Source: Peptostreptococcaceae bacterium VA2 (GTDB lineage Bacteria; Bacillota; Clostridia; Peptostreptococcales; Peptostreptococcaceae). Taken from it: a stretch of 64,000 nucleotides of DNA. The notes under the pieces were generated by a model, which saw only the letters and a list, made by a program, of their open reading frames with translations, did no database searches and was not told the origin of the DNA. Position numbers and translations under genes: made by a program. Every line of letters begins with the position of its first letter. The stretch's first letter is position 1. The stretch lies in contig JMMB01000007.1 of the NCBI GenBank assembly GCA_000686145.1, positions 372,001 to 436,000 of the forward strand, read 5' to 3'. This document shows positions 47,087 to 55,873 of this stretch, piece after piece.

Positions 47087-47842
47087 ATGTATATGATAAA
47101 TGAAGTTTCAAAAATAACAGGTGTTAGTGTTAGAATGTTACACCACTATGATAAGATAGAACTTCTAGTTCCAAGCAAAAGAACTGAGTCAAACTATAGA
47201 ATGTATAATGATGAAGATATTTCAAGGCTATATCAAATACTAATTTTTAAAGAACTAGAATTTCCACTTCAAAAAATAAAACAAATTTTAGATGATGAAA
47301 ATTTTGATAAAGAAGAAGCACTAAAAGTTCAGCGCAAACTTATATTTGAAAAGAAAAATAGATTAGAAAAAATAATAGATTCAATAGATGAAACTATTGA
47401 AAATTTAGGAGGAACTATGAGTAATAAAAATTTTAAAGCATTTGATTATGAAGAGATAAAAAATCACCAAGAAAAATATAGAGATGAAACACAAAAAAAA
47501 TATGGAAATAGTGAAGCATATAAAGAAAGCCAAGATAAAACATCTAATTATTCAAAAAATGATTGGGAAAACATAATGGGAGAAGCGAGTAGCATATATG
47601 AAGAGTTAGCTAAACTCATGGATAAAAGTCCAAAAGACGAAAAAGTTCAAAAACTAGTTGAGAAATGGAGAAATCATATAAGCAATAATTTCTACGATTG
47701 CAAAATAGAAATATTTAGAGGATTAGCACTTATGTATGTTGCAGATGAAAGATTCACTAAAAATATTGATAAATATGGCGAAGGATTAGCACAATTTTTA
47801 AGTGATGCTATGAACGTTTATTGCGATAATAATTCAAAATAA
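47087..47842 (+). CDS. MerR/TipA-family regulator with TipAS domain
   Basis: 251 residues from the ATG at 47087 (AGGCGG eight bases upstream; the in-frame GTG at 47078 lies in that site). N-terminal MerR winged helix (INEVSKITGVSVRMLHHYDKIELLVPSKRTESNYRMY), a coiled-coil dimerisation helix (about 70-110), and a C-terminal TipAS drug-binding domain (about 125-248). TipA proteins bind peptide antibiotics or other hydrophobic ligands and activate transcription from long-spacer promoters. Target unknown; a CPBP protease and two peptide-antibiotic-type transporter modules follow. Confidence 0.9.
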   Translation: MYMINEVSKITGVSVRMLHHYDKIELLVPSKRTESNYRMYNDEDISRLYQILIFKELEFPLQKIKQILDDENFDKEEALKVQRKLIFEKKNRLEKIIDSIDETIENLGGTMSNKNFKAFDYEEIKNHQEKYRDETQKKYGNSEAYKESQDKTSNYSKNDWENIMGEASSIYEELAKLMDKSPKDEKVQKLVEKWRNHISNNFYDCKIEIFRGLALMYVADERFTKNIDKYGEGLAQFLSDAMNVYCDNNSK

Positions 47843-47853
47843 TAATAGATTGT

Positions 47854-47903
47854 GTCACGCAAATGGGAATTTAAAATTTAATTTTGTGTCACGTTTGCGT
47901 GAC
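47854..47903. repeat. Competing inverted repeats with GTCACG arms
   Basis: GTCACGCAAA (47854-47863) pairs perfectly with TTTGCGTGAC (47894-47903). The same right arm alternatively closes a compact hairpin with GTCACG (47888-47893), loop TTTG. No T run follows. It starts 12 bases after the TipA-like gene. Confidence 0.8.
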
Positions 47904-47952
47904 AAATATATAATTAAACGCATTTTAAATAAAAGTTTTTGAACTAATATTT

Positions 47953-48009
47953 ATGTTAATGGACCACTTATGGTTATTAGCGATAGTTGCGTTTTATATT
48001 AATAAATAA
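47953..48009 (+). CDS. Possible 18-residue hydrophobic peptide
   Basis: ATG to TAA encodes MLMDHLWLLAIVAFYINK, hydrophobic enough to insert in a membrane, as in type I toxin or regulatory micropeptides. The stop is four bases before a strong terminator that no other gene explains. Against it: no ribosome site is visible upstream, and random ORFs of this length are common. Confidence 0.2.
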   Translation: MLMDHLWLLAIVAFYINK

Positions 48010-48013
48010 AAAC

Positions 48014-48062
48014 AAGCAAAAAAACTGTAACTTAAATATTTAGGTTACAGGTTTTTTGCTTT
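48014..48062 (+). terminator. Orphan terminator before the CPBP gene
   Basis: Arms of about 18 bases (AAGCAAAAAAACTGTAAC and GTTACAGGTTTTTTGCTT, one mismatch). The only candidates upstream are read-through from the TipA-like gene or a small transcript between 47900 and 48010. Confidence 0.85.
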
Positions 48063-48063
48063 A

Positions 48064-48128
48064 CCTTTCCAAAATGTAAGGTTTTGTAAGATAAATCGAT
48101 TAGAGAAAATATAAAATTAATTTATAAT
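48064..48128 (+). promoter_or_regulatory. TGTAAG direct-repeat operator and promoter, CPBP gene
   Basis: TGTAAG at 48075-48080 and 48085-48090 (10-bp period) inside a 27-base block identical to 50881-50907. TATAAT at 48123-48128 begins 33 bases after the repeat, the same distance as at the 50940 promoter. It probably drives the CPBP gene with a leader of about 125 bases. Confidence 0.6.
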
Positions 48129-48260
48129 TTAATCATAAGTATAGAAGTTTTTAGTGGATATGCCTATAAAATTATATAAATAATAAAATAAAAGAGCGTT
48201 ATGTTGTAAATTCTATACAACGCTTTATAAAAAAATTATATTTATAAAGGAGAAAATAAA

Positions 48261-48995
48261 ATGAAAAAAAGTGATTTTTTTAAATTTGAAAATAAAAATG
48301 ATGATTTCCCATTTTATAATGGAGACCCAATTAGCTTTACATTTTTGCAAGGATTATTCCTTTTAGTAGTATCAATTGCTAGTGCAATACTTTTCCAGAT
48401 TGATGGATCAATACCTACTTTTGTACAGCCTGTTTTTAACATCATTTTGCCATTAGGTGCTTTTATGCTTGTTGTTAAATCAAATTGGACAAAAATTTTT
48501 AGAAAAGTTCGTTTTAAGGACATATTATTAGTAATAGGAGTATTAATATTTAATCTTATACTTACTATATTAACTGGTCTTTTAATAAGTAAATTTACAG
48601 TTGCTAATGCAAATCCTGTTGCAAATTTAATTCAGGAAAACTCTTTAGTTGAAAATATAGTGTTTTGTCTTAAAATAATTCCTATGCTTTTTGGAGAAGA
48701 ACTAATTACAATTATTCCGTTTTTAGTTATTTTACTATTTGCTACTAAGACCTTAAAACTTCCTAGAAAAAAAGCAATAGTTTTAGCATGGATTTTATCT
48801 GCTATAATCTTCGGAGCTATTCACTTACCAACTTATAATTGGAATATTGTTCAAGCAGTATTAGGAATAGGTGTTGTTAGATTAGTTCTTACATTCCCAT
48901 ATATTAAGACAAAAAACATCTGGATTTCTTTATTTGTTCACGTATTAAATGATTGGATTCTTTTATTACCTACTTTATTAGCTAGCTTAGCTTAA
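48261..48995 (+). CDS. CPBP (CAAX/abortive-infection) membrane metalloprotease
   Basis: 244 residues with about eight hydrophobic spans. The CPBP (Abi) motifs are present in order: Glu-Glu in FGEELITII (about 147-149), FGAIHLP (His about 192) and FVHVLNDW (His/Asn about 226-230), the residues that form the intramembrane metal site. Clostridial and lactic members act in bacteriocin self-immunity or peptide processing; the substrate is unknown here. RBS AAAGGAG. Its promoter carries the same TGTAAG operator as the ABC transporter downstream, which suggests a part in the same antimicrobial-peptide response. Confidence 0.9.
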   Translation: MKKSDFFKFENKNDDFPFYNGDPISFTFLQGLFLLVVSIASAILFQIDGSIPTFVQPVFNIILPLGAFMLVVKSNWTKIFRKVRFKDILLVIGVLIFNLILTILTGLLISKFTVANANPVANLIQENSLVENIVFCLKIIPMLFGEELITIIPFLVILLFATKTLKLPRKKAIVLAWILSAIIFGAIHLPTYNWNIVQAVLGIGVVRLVLTFPYIKTKNIWISLFVHVLNDWILLLPTLLASLA

Positions 48996-49049
48996 ATATA
49001 GGTAGCTTTATGTAATAATATAAATTTAATAAATAAGGTTGATAAACTA

Positions 49050-49111
49050 AACCTCTTAAAATAGATATAGGATAAAAGTGCCTATAAAATCTAATTTAAG
49101 AGGTTGTTTTT
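49050..49111 (+). terminator. Terminator of the CPBP gene
   Basis: AACCTCTTAAA/TTTAAGAGGTT arms with an inner helix (TAGATATAGG.../CCTATA...ATCTA), then GTTTTT. Confidence 0.82.
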
Positions 49112-49233
49112 ATATAGTAAATAATATATTTATAACACATTCTAAAATACACATAATAGTGTATAATAAATTTTATTTATAGTATTATTAAGGTATAAAT
49201 AAAAATAAAACTATAGGACGTGAAAAAATAGGA

Positions 49234-49914
49234 ATGAATAAAATTTTAGTAATAGAAGATGATATAAAACTACAAAAATATATTAAAGAATATCTAAGTG
49301 TCTATGATTTTGAGGTAAGTATAATAGAAGATTTTGATGATGTGATTGGACAAGTTGAGAGATTTAATCCTCAAATAATATTATTGGATATAAATCTTCC
49401 AAAATTCGATGGATTTTATTTTTTAAGATTAATAAGAAAAAATCACAAAACACCGGTTATAATACTTTCGGCAAGAAGTGATGAAGGAGAACAAATAAGA
49501 GGGATGGAACTTGGTGCAGATGATTATATGACTAAGCCTTTTAGTGTAGGAATATTATTAGCAAAAATAAATGCGGTTTTAAGAAGAGTAAATAACGATA
49601 TTGAAAGTAATGATATTACTTGTGGGAAATTGGTATTATTTGATGAGAGCATGAAGTTGCAATATGAAGATATTATTTTGAATTTAACTAAAAATGAATA
49701 TAAAATTTTAAAAATATTATTAAAAAATATAGGTAATGTAGTTAGTAGGGAAGATTTATTAGAGGCGTTATGGGATGATACAATTTTTGTAGATGATAAT
49801 ACATTAACAGTAAACATAACTAGAGTGAAAAAAAGATTGAATGAACTAGGACTAGAAAATATGATTACTACAAAACGAGGTGTAGGTTATGTCTTTAATA
49901 AAATATGCGAGTAA
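49234..49914 (+). CDS. OmpR-type response regulator (module 1)
   Basis: 226 residues: receiver domain with phospho-acceptor Asp52 (ILLDINLPKFDG), Asp9/Asp10, conserved Lys in DDYMTKPF, and a C-terminal winged helix (VDDNTLTVNITRVKKRLNELG). Overlaps the sensor kinase gene by 26 bases. Of the BceR/GraR kind, found with a short sensor kinase and a BceAB-like transporter. Likely binds the TGTAAG repeats at 48075, 50892 and perhaps 55803; this is inferred. Confidence 0.94.
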   Translation: MNKILVIEDDIKLQKYIKEYLSVYDFEVSIIEDFDDVIGQVERFNPQIILLDINLPKFDGFYFLRLIRKNHKTPVIILSARSDEGEQIRGMELGADDYMTKPFSVGILLAKINAVLRRVNNDIESNDITCGKLVLFDESMKLQYEDIILNLTKNEYKILKILLKNIGNVVSREDLLEALWDDTIFVDDNTLTVNITRVKKRLNELGLENMITTKRGVGYVFNKICE

Positions 49915-50896
49915 GCTTATAAAAGCAAAAAAAAGATTCTTAATTACATATTTATTAAATAGCATTATACTTATACTATTTTATTATCTACTTTACGATA
50001 GTAATGAAATCGTATATCCTGCATTAATAAGTATATTTATATTGTTTATATATATCTTTATTGAAGGATTTAGATTTTATAAATTTGAGGAAATTCTTAA
50101 AAATGCTAAAAACAGTCCTAATTTAAAGTTAGGTAGCGATGATATTACTGAAAATATGGTATTAAGTACAATCAATAAAATACATTTAGAGTACAATAAT
50201 AACTTGTATAAAATGAAAAATGAATTTAAAGATAGAAATATGTTATTTTCGCAGTGGATTCATAATATGAAGACTTCAATTACGGTAATAGATTTAGCAA
50301 GTGAAAGATGTAGTTTAGATGAAAAATCAAAAGTATATGTACAAGACATAATGGAAGAAAATGATAAGTTAAAAAAGAACTTAGAAGAATGTTTAAATGT
50401 TTTAAGACTAGATGAGTTTGCAACAGATTATATACCTGAGAGAGTTAATTTAAGTGAAATTGTATCAAATGTAATAAATTTAAAAAAAAGAGACTTTATA
50501 TATAAGGGTATATATCCTAAAGTTGATATTGATACTAATAAAGAAATATATACAGATAAAAAATGGTGTAGTTATATAATAGAGCAAGTAATATCAAATG
50601 CCTTAAAATACTCTATTTCTAATGAAAGTAAAAAAATATATATATATATGCATGAAAATGCAGAAGAAACTATTTTAAGTATAACAGATGAAGGAATGGG
50701 AATAAATGCAGAAGATATACCAAGAGTATTTGACCCATTTTTCACAGGGAATAATGGAAGGATAGATAGAAATGCAACGGGGATAGGCTTGTATATGGTA
50801 AAATATATTTCTCAAAAGCTAGGTCATAAAATAAGTATAAATTCAAAAAAAGGGGAATGGACAGAATTTAAAATAACATTCCTTTCCAAAATGTAA
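49889..50896 (+). CDS. Intramembrane-sensing histidine kinase (module 1)
   Basis: 335 residues. Two N-terminal membrane spans (about 18-35, 40-60) with almost no extracytoplasmic loop, the BceS architecture in which the transporter does the sensing. Phospho-acceptor His125 in QWIHNMKTSI, N box QVISNALKYS, G boxes DEGMGINAEDIPRVFDPFFTG and GIGLYMVKYI. The start ATG lies within the regulator's end, with GAGG 10 bases upstream. The stop codon falls inside the 27-base block that carries the downstream operator. Confidence 0.93.
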   Translation: MSLIKYASKLIKAKKRFLITYLLNSIILILFYYLLYDSNEIVYPALISIFILFIYIFIEGFRFYKFEEILKNAKNSPNLKLGSDDITENMVLSTINKIHLEYNNNLYKMKNEFKDRNMLFSQWIHNMKTSITVIDLASERCSLDEKSKVYVQDIMEENDKLKKNLEECLNVLRLDEFATDYIPERVNLSEIVSNVINLKKRDFIYKGIYPKVDIDTNKEIYTDKKWCSYIIEQVISNALKYSISNESKKIYIYMHENAEETILSITDEGMGINAEDIPRVFDPFFTGNNGRIDRNATGIGLYMVKYISQKLGHKISINSKKGEWTEFKITFLSKM

Positions 50897-50945
50897 GGTT
50901 TTGTAAGGTAAATGCATTTGTAGTTATGTATTTACCTTTTATAAT
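50881..50945 (+). promoter_or_regulatory. TGTAAG operator and promoter, ABC transporter 1
   Basis: TGTAAG at 50892-50897 and 50902-50907, then TTGTAG (50918-50923), 16 bp, TATAAT (50940-50945). The operator sits just upstream of the -35, an activator position. The first 16 bases overlap the kinase coding end. Confidence 0.65.
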
Positions 50946-50979
50946 ACTTAAGTAGAGTATATTAGGAAGGACAATTTTA

Positions 50980-51732
50980 ATGGAAATAATAAAAATAGAT
51001 AATGTGGTTAAAGTTTATAATGCTTATAAAGATTGTAAGGAAGATGTAGCATTAGATGGAATAAATATAAATATTAAAGCTGGAGATTTTGTTGGGATAA
51101 TGGGTCCAAGTGGAAGTGGAAAAACTACACTTTTAAATATGTTATCAGGCGTAGATAAACCCACCTCTGGAGAAATTATAATAAACAATCAAAGCATTAA
51201 TAATATGAATAAAGATAAAATAGCATTGTTTAGAAGAAAAAATATTGGATATATATTTCAAGATTTTAATTTATTAGATAGCTTAACTCTGAAAGAAAAT
51301 ATTGCACTACCACTTATATTAGATAAACTAAATCTAAATGACGTAGAAAATAAAGTAAAAGATCTTATGAAGTTATTTGATATATATGATTTAGCAAATA
51401 AATATCCATACAATATATCAGGAGGACAAAAACAAAAGGTGGCTGTTGCTAGAGCACTAGTAAATAATCCGAGTGTTATTTTTGCAGATGAGCCTACAGG
51501 AAATTTGGACTCAAAATCAGCTAGGAATATAATGAACACTATATCAAATATAAATAACGAAATTAAAAGTACAGTACTTATGGTTACACATGATCCTTTT
51601 GCTGCATCTTTTTGTAATAGGATTATTTTTATTAAAGATGGAAAAGTTAAAATGGAAATAGCATCTTCTGAAAATAGAAAAGACTTCTTTGATAGGATAC
51701 TAGAAGTCCAAAGTGTTATAGGAGGAGAATAA
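50980..51732 (+). CDS. ABC transporter ATPase, BceA-like (module 1)
   Basis: 250 residues. Walker A GPSGSGKT (42-49), Q loop IFQDFN, signature NISGGQKQKVAVARAL and Walker B VIFADEPTGNLDSKS. Belongs to the MacB/BceA group that powers FtsX-fold permeases in peptide-antibiotic sensing and removal. RBS AGGAAGG. Its stop overlaps the permease start by one base. Confidence 0.95.
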   Translation: MEIIKIDNVVKVYNAYKDCKEDVALDGININIKAGDFVGIMGPSGSGKTTLLNMLSGVDKPTSGEIIINNQSINNMNKDKIALFRRKNIGYIFQDFNLLDSLTLKENIALPLILDKLNLNDVENKVKDLMKLFDIYDLANKYPYNISGGQKQKVAVARALVNNPSVIFADEPTGNLDSKSARNIMNTISNINNEIKSTVLMVTHDPFAASFCNRIIFIKDGKVKMEIASSENRKDFFDRILEVQSVIGGE

Positions 51733-53732
51733 TGAACTTTTCATCTATTATACGCAAAAATTTAATTTGCAACTTAAAGAAATATTTATCTATATACTTT
51801 ATAAATACAGTAGTTGTAGCAATGTTGTTTATGTATGGAAGTTTAATGTTTAACTCTACTGTAATAGCCCAAAGATTGAAAACATCTTTGTATTTAAATA
51901 TATATATTGCACTTTTAGGACTAATATTATTTTCAGTAGTATTTATAACATATAGCAATTTATCATTTTTAAAATATAGAGGAAAAGAATTTGGTATTTA
52001 TTTTACATTAGGAATGACAAGCAAGGATTTAAGCAAGCTTATATTTGCTGAAAATTTAAGTATTTTAGTGCTTTCTATAGTATCAGGGATAATAAGTGGG
52101 AGTATATTTTCTAGACTATTTTATATGGGAATTAATAAAATACTGGTAAGTAATCCTGTTAAATTTGAGTTGAATATTGAAAGTCTTGTACTAACTCTTT
52201 TTATATTTGGAATAATATTTTTATGCAATAATATTTTTAGTATCATATATATAAAAAAATCATCAATAATAGATTTATTCAAATCTCCAAGTAAAAAAGA
52301 AATTAGTAAAAATAATGTAACGTTAGGTTTTATAGCGATAGCAGTGTTTATAATTTCTTCATATTGTTTTCCAAAAGTATTGTTATATTATTATTCTTAC
52401 ACAAAAGTATATTATGAATTTGTTTTAATTGCACTAATGTTAATATGCCTTTATGTGAGTATTGGTAGTAGTTTAGATATTATGAAATTTATAATTAAAA
52501 AACTTCCTCAAACATATAACAATAACATTTTAGTTTTATCAAATTTATCCTATAGATTTTTAGCATTTAAAAATACTACATATATGGTGTCTATACTAAT
52601 AGCAGGAGCTGTGTTTTTTTCAGGAATGACATATTCTGTATATGCAATGACACGTTCTGAATTAGATGTTAGACTTCCTTACGATATATTGTTTATCGAA
52701 AGCAATGAATTTAACAAGATTAAAAAAAATGAAGTTATAGATTTAATAAAGAGTAGTGGTGGGAAGATACAAAAATATAGTGGATTTGAATACATAGACA
52801 TATTAGAATATAGATATAAAAATGGGAAATTAAATTTGTGGAGAGATAATTCAAGTATAATTAGTGAAAGTGATTATAATAGACATATGAATAGCAGACT
52901 AGATATAAAAAAAGGTGAAGCTGTTAATGTAACTTCTTTGAAGCAAGAATATAAATTTGATTTTCCAGATACTGTATTAGCAATAGACAAAAATAAAAGT
53001 ATATTAAAACTTAAACAAGATAAAATAAAAGAAATTGAAGAGTCCTTCACAAATGTTTGGATATCTAGTGAATTTTATTCTGGAAATGCATTTATTTTAG
53101 ATGATGAGGACTACAATATAATAAAGAGTGCTGCAAGCGAAAGTAAAATAAAACAACAACATTTGATAAAAGGAGATATAAATGAAATAACTTTTAATTC
53201 GCTATTATCAAAATTGAGACAAATTAATAAACTAGATAAATCTTATTGGAGAGAAGCTACTCTTACTGGAACTAAGATTGGTGGTAAAAGGGGAGTAAAA
53301 GAAGCTTACAGACCTATATATAAAAAACAACAAATTAATTTAGAGATAGAAGATAACGGAATGGCATTTTTTACTATGGCATTTATAGGAATATTATTTA
53401 CAACTACATCAGGAATAGTTTTATATTATAAGGTTTTATCTGATATTGAAGATGAAACACAGAGACTGGTTTCATTAAATAGAATAGGCATTACAGATAA
53501 GGAGATTATTAGTATACTTACTAAAGAAATGGCAATTACTTTTACTTTACCTATGATTGTAGGTGGAGGAATAGGGTTTTATTTACTATATGTAATAAAT
53601 TCTATTAATCCTATGGTAGAAACCATAATGAAGAAGTGTTTTTTCATATTTTTAATTTATTTATTAATCTATGTTGTATTATTTTTAGTTAGTAGAAATA
53701 AGTACATATTTGAAATTAAAAATAGAATTTAA
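51732..53732 (+). CDS. BceB-like permease (module 1)
   Basis: 666 residues with ten predicted spans: one near 19-40, groups of spans across 55-305, then a large extracytoplasmic domain (about 310-530) and a final three-span FtsX unit (about 540-660). This is the BceB layout, the large domain binding lipid-linked antibiotic targets. Together with the ATPase it would detect and remove antimicrobial peptides and signal to the short kinase. RBS GGAGGAG. Confidence 0.93.
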   Translation: MNFSSIIRKNLICNLKKYLSIYFINTVVVAMLFMYGSLMFNSTVIAQRLKTSLYLNIYIALLGLILFSVVFITYSNLSFLKYRGKEFGIYFTLGMTSKDLSKLIFAENLSILVLSIVSGIISGSIFSRLFYMGINKILVSNPVKFELNIESLVLTLFIFGIIFLCNNIFSIIYIKKSSIIDLFKSPSKKEISKNNVTLGFIAIAVFIISSYCFPKVLLYYYSYTKVYYEFVLIALMLICLYVSIGSSLDIMKFIIKKLPQTYNNNILVLSNLSYRFLAFKNTTYMVSILIAGAVFFSGMTYSVYAMTRSELDVRLPYDILFIESNEFNKIKKNEVIDLIKSSGGKIQKYSGFEYIDILEYRYKNGKLNLWRDNSSIISESDYNRHMNSRLDIKKGEAVNVTSLKQEYKFDFPDTVLAIDKNKSILKLKQDKIKEIEESFTNVWISSEFYSGNAFILDDEDYNIIKSAASESKIKQQHLIKGDINEITFNSLLSKLRQINKLDKSYWREATLTGTKIGGKRGVKEAYRPIYKKQQINLEIEDNGMAFFTMAFIGILFTTTSGIVLYYKVLSDIEDETQRLVSLNRIGITDKEIISILTKEMAITFTLPMIVGGGIGFYLLYVINSINPMVETIMKKCFFIFLIYLLIYVVLFLVSRNKYIFEIKNRI

Positions 53733-53740
53733 ATGAACTA

Positions 53741-53767
53741 GGACTCTTGGTAATTCAAGGGTCTTTT
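53741..53767 (+). terminator. Terminator of module 1
   Basis: GGACTCTTG/CAAGGGTC around GTAATT, followed by TTTT. Moderately strong. Confidence 0.7.
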
Positions 53768-53864
53768 AACATGTATATAAATATGATATAGTTTCTCTAA
53801 AAGAGAGTATATACAATAGTATGGATTTTATAAGTTGAAAAAATTTATTATAAGGAGAATATAA

Positions 53865-54557
53865 ATGGGGAATATTTTACTTTTAGAAGATGATAAATCA
53901 CTAAATCGAGGGATAAGTTTCAAATTAAAAAAAGAAGGTTACAACGTAAATACAGCTTTTAATATAAAACAAGCAAAAGAAATTTTTCAAAATAATGATA
54001 TAAACTTAATAATTTCAGATGTAGGACTTCCAGATGGAAATGGATTTGAATTTTGTGAAGAAATAAGAAAAAGTAGCAATGTACATATAATAATGCTAAC
54101 TGCTTTAGATGAAGAAATAGATATAGTAACTGGATATGATATTGGAGCAGATGATTATATAACAAAGCCATTTAGCTTAATAGTATTAATATCAAAGATA
54201 AATGCATTTATGAGAAGAATAGAAAAATCTAATATAGAAAATTTAATTTCTTGTGGTAGCTTAAGTTTGAATTACTCAGAAAATAAATTAAATAAAGAAA
54301 ATGAAGAGATATTATTAAGTAAAAATGAAACTAAATTATTAAAATATTTAATGGAAAATTCTTGCCAAATAGTAACTAAAGAGCAACTAATGAAAGCTCT
54401 TTGGGATATAGATGGAAATTTTGTTGATGAAAATACCGTAGCTGTAAATATAAGAAGGCTTAGACAAAAAGTAGAAAATAATCCATCTACTCCAGACTAT
54501 ATAAAAAATATAAGAGGAGCAGGATATACTTTTGAAAAGAGGTGTACAAAAAAATGA
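53865..54557 (+). CDS. OmpR-type response regulator (module 2)
   Basis: 230 residues: receiver domain with Asp52 (IISDVGLPDGNG), DDYITKPFSL, and C-terminal winged helix (VDENTVAVNIRRLRQKVE). The stop and the kinase start share ATGA. RBS AAGGAG. No TGTAAG repeat precedes it, but one lies before the ABC genes of the same module. Confidence 0.94.
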   Translation: MGNILLLEDDKSLNRGISFKLKKEGYNVNTAFNIKQAKEIFQNNDINLIISDVGLPDGNGFEFCEEIRKSSNVHIIMLTALDEEIDIVTGYDIGADDYITKPFSLIVLISKINAFMRRIEKSNIENLISCGSLSLNYSENKLNKENEEILLSKNETKLLKYLMENSCQIVTKEQLMKALWDIDGNFVDENTVAVNIRRLRQKVENNPSTPDYIKNIRGAGYTFEKRCTKK

Positions 54558-55795
54558 TAAATATAATAAAAAAAGAGCCATTATTTAAAAAGCAAATATT
54601 TTTTATTTTAATAAGTATAATCACTATGTTTGGGATATTTACAAATTTTCAGTATAAGAACCTAAGTAATATATATTTACAACAAAATGAAATAAATAAA
54701 AGATTAGTAGGTGCATTGGTAACAATACACCCAGAATCAGAAGTTGACATAGTAAAAGCTATATATAGTCCAGAAAATAATTACTCAAAGTTAGGAGAAA
54801 AAACTTTAGACAAATTTGGATATAATAAAAGCTATAGCATGCATGAAAATGTAAATTTCCAAAAACATTTGAATTATTTCCTGGTAAATAATTTGATAGT
54901 TTTTGTGGTATTACTTTTTTTAGTGTTGTTTATAGTATTAAATTCAATAAAATACATATTTAATAAATTATTGAAGGTAAATAGAGACATAGAGAAGATA
55001 ATAAACGATGACTACAATATTGAAGAAGATTTTAAAGAAGAAGGAATTTTTTGCAGGATTTATTCGGATTTAAACAAATTAGCTAGAAGTTTAAATTTAA
55101 AAGTAAATAATCTCGATAAAGAAAAAGAAGAAATAAAAGAATTAGTAACTGACATATCTCATCAATTAAAAACTCCTCTAGCATCATTGAAATTATACAA
55201 TACATTATTACTAGAAGAAGATATGGATGAAGAAGATAGAATAGAATTTTTACGAACTAATGAGATGTCTATAAATAAATTACACAATTTAATAGATTCA
55301 CTAGTTAATATATCTAGATTGGAAACCAGTATGATAAGCATTAAAAAGGAAAATAAAAGTATAAAAAACACATTAAATAAAGCAATAAATAGTGTGAAAG
55401 TAAAAGCGAGTCAAAAACATATAAATATAAATCTAGAAGATTTTCAAGATGAATATATACCTCATGATTCAAAGTGGACAGAGGAATGTATTTTTAATAT
55501 ATTAGAAAATGGAGTTAAGTATAGCGATGAAAATAAAGATATAAATGTATCTATTGAAAAAACTATTAACTTTTTAAAAATTAATATAAAAGATAATGGT
55601 ATTGGTATACATAAAAATGAATTTAATAATATATTTAAACGATTTTATAGAAGTGAAGAAGTAGCCGAAGTAGAGGGCTCAGGGGTTGGGCTTTATTTAA
55701 GTAGGAAAATATTAGAAAGACAAGGTGGAAATATTATAGTATCTTCGCAAAAAGGGCAAGGTAGTAAATTTTCCTTATTCCTTACAAGAGTGTAA
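54554..55795 (+). CDS. Sensor histidine kinase (module 2)
   Basis: 413 residues from the ATG at 54554, which overlaps the regulator stop as ATGA and has AAGAGG nine bases upstream; an upstream GTG (54542) lies too close to that site. Two spans (about 12-32 and 108-128) enclose an extracytoplasmic sensor of about 75 residues, then HAMP-like linker, phospho-acceptor His203 (DISHQLKTPLASLKL), N box NILENGVKYS and G boxes DNGIGIHKNEF and GSGVGLYLSR. Unlike module 1 it has a true extracellular domain. Confidence 0.93.
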   Translation: MINIIKKEPLFKKQIFFILISIITMFGIFTNFQYKNLSNIYLQQNEINKRLVGALVTIHPESEVDIVKAIYSPENNYSKLGEKTLDKFGYNKSYSMHENVNFQKHLNYFLVNNLIVFVVLLFLVLFIVLNSIKYIFNKLLKVNRDIEKIINDDYNIEEDFKEEGIFCRIYSDLNKLARSLNLKVNNLDKEKEEIKELVTDISHQLKTPLASLKLYNTLLLEEDMDEEDRIEFLRTNEMSINKLHNLIDSLVNISRLETSMISIKKENKSIKNTLNKAINSVKVKASQKHININLEDFQDEYIPHDSKWTEECIFNILENGVKYSDENKDINVSIEKTINFLKINIKDNGIGIHKNEFNNIFKRFYRSEEVAEVEGSGVGLYLSRKILERQGGNIIVSSQKGQGSKFSLFLTRV

Positions 55796-55846
55796 GACAT
55801 GATGTAAGCGTTTTGTAAGACTTAAAATGTATTATTAAATTATAAA
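55791..55846 (+). promoter_or_regulatory. TGTAAG operator and promoter, ABC transporter 2
   Basis: TGTAAG at 55791-55796, 55803-55808 and 55814-55819 (12- and 11-bp steps), then TATAAA at 55841-55846. The distance from the last repeat to the -10 is 22 bases, one helical turn less than at 48090 and 50907. Confidence 0.55.
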
Positions 55847-55873
55847 TAATACAAAGACAAGGGGAAAATAAAA

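Larger units (their letters stand above)
47843..48260. other. 418-bp intergenic with hairpins, tiny ORF and operator
   Basis: From left to right: overlapping GTCACG/CGTGAC inverted repeats (47854-47903); an 18-codon ORF (47953-48009); a strong terminator (48014-48062); a TGTAAG direct repeat (48075-48090) with TATAAT at 48123-48128; and a partial hairpin AGCGTT...AACGCT near 48195-48225 ahead of the RBS AAAGGAG. Confidence 0.7.

Noticed and set aside
47854-47903. Insertion-sequence ends or attachment site
   Set aside because: Inverted repeats are present, but there is no transposase or integrase, target duplication or gene disruption.
48195-48225. Strong terminator before the CPBP gene
   Set aside because: The AGCGTT/AACGCT arms pair only partly and no T run follows; left as a possible leader hairpin.
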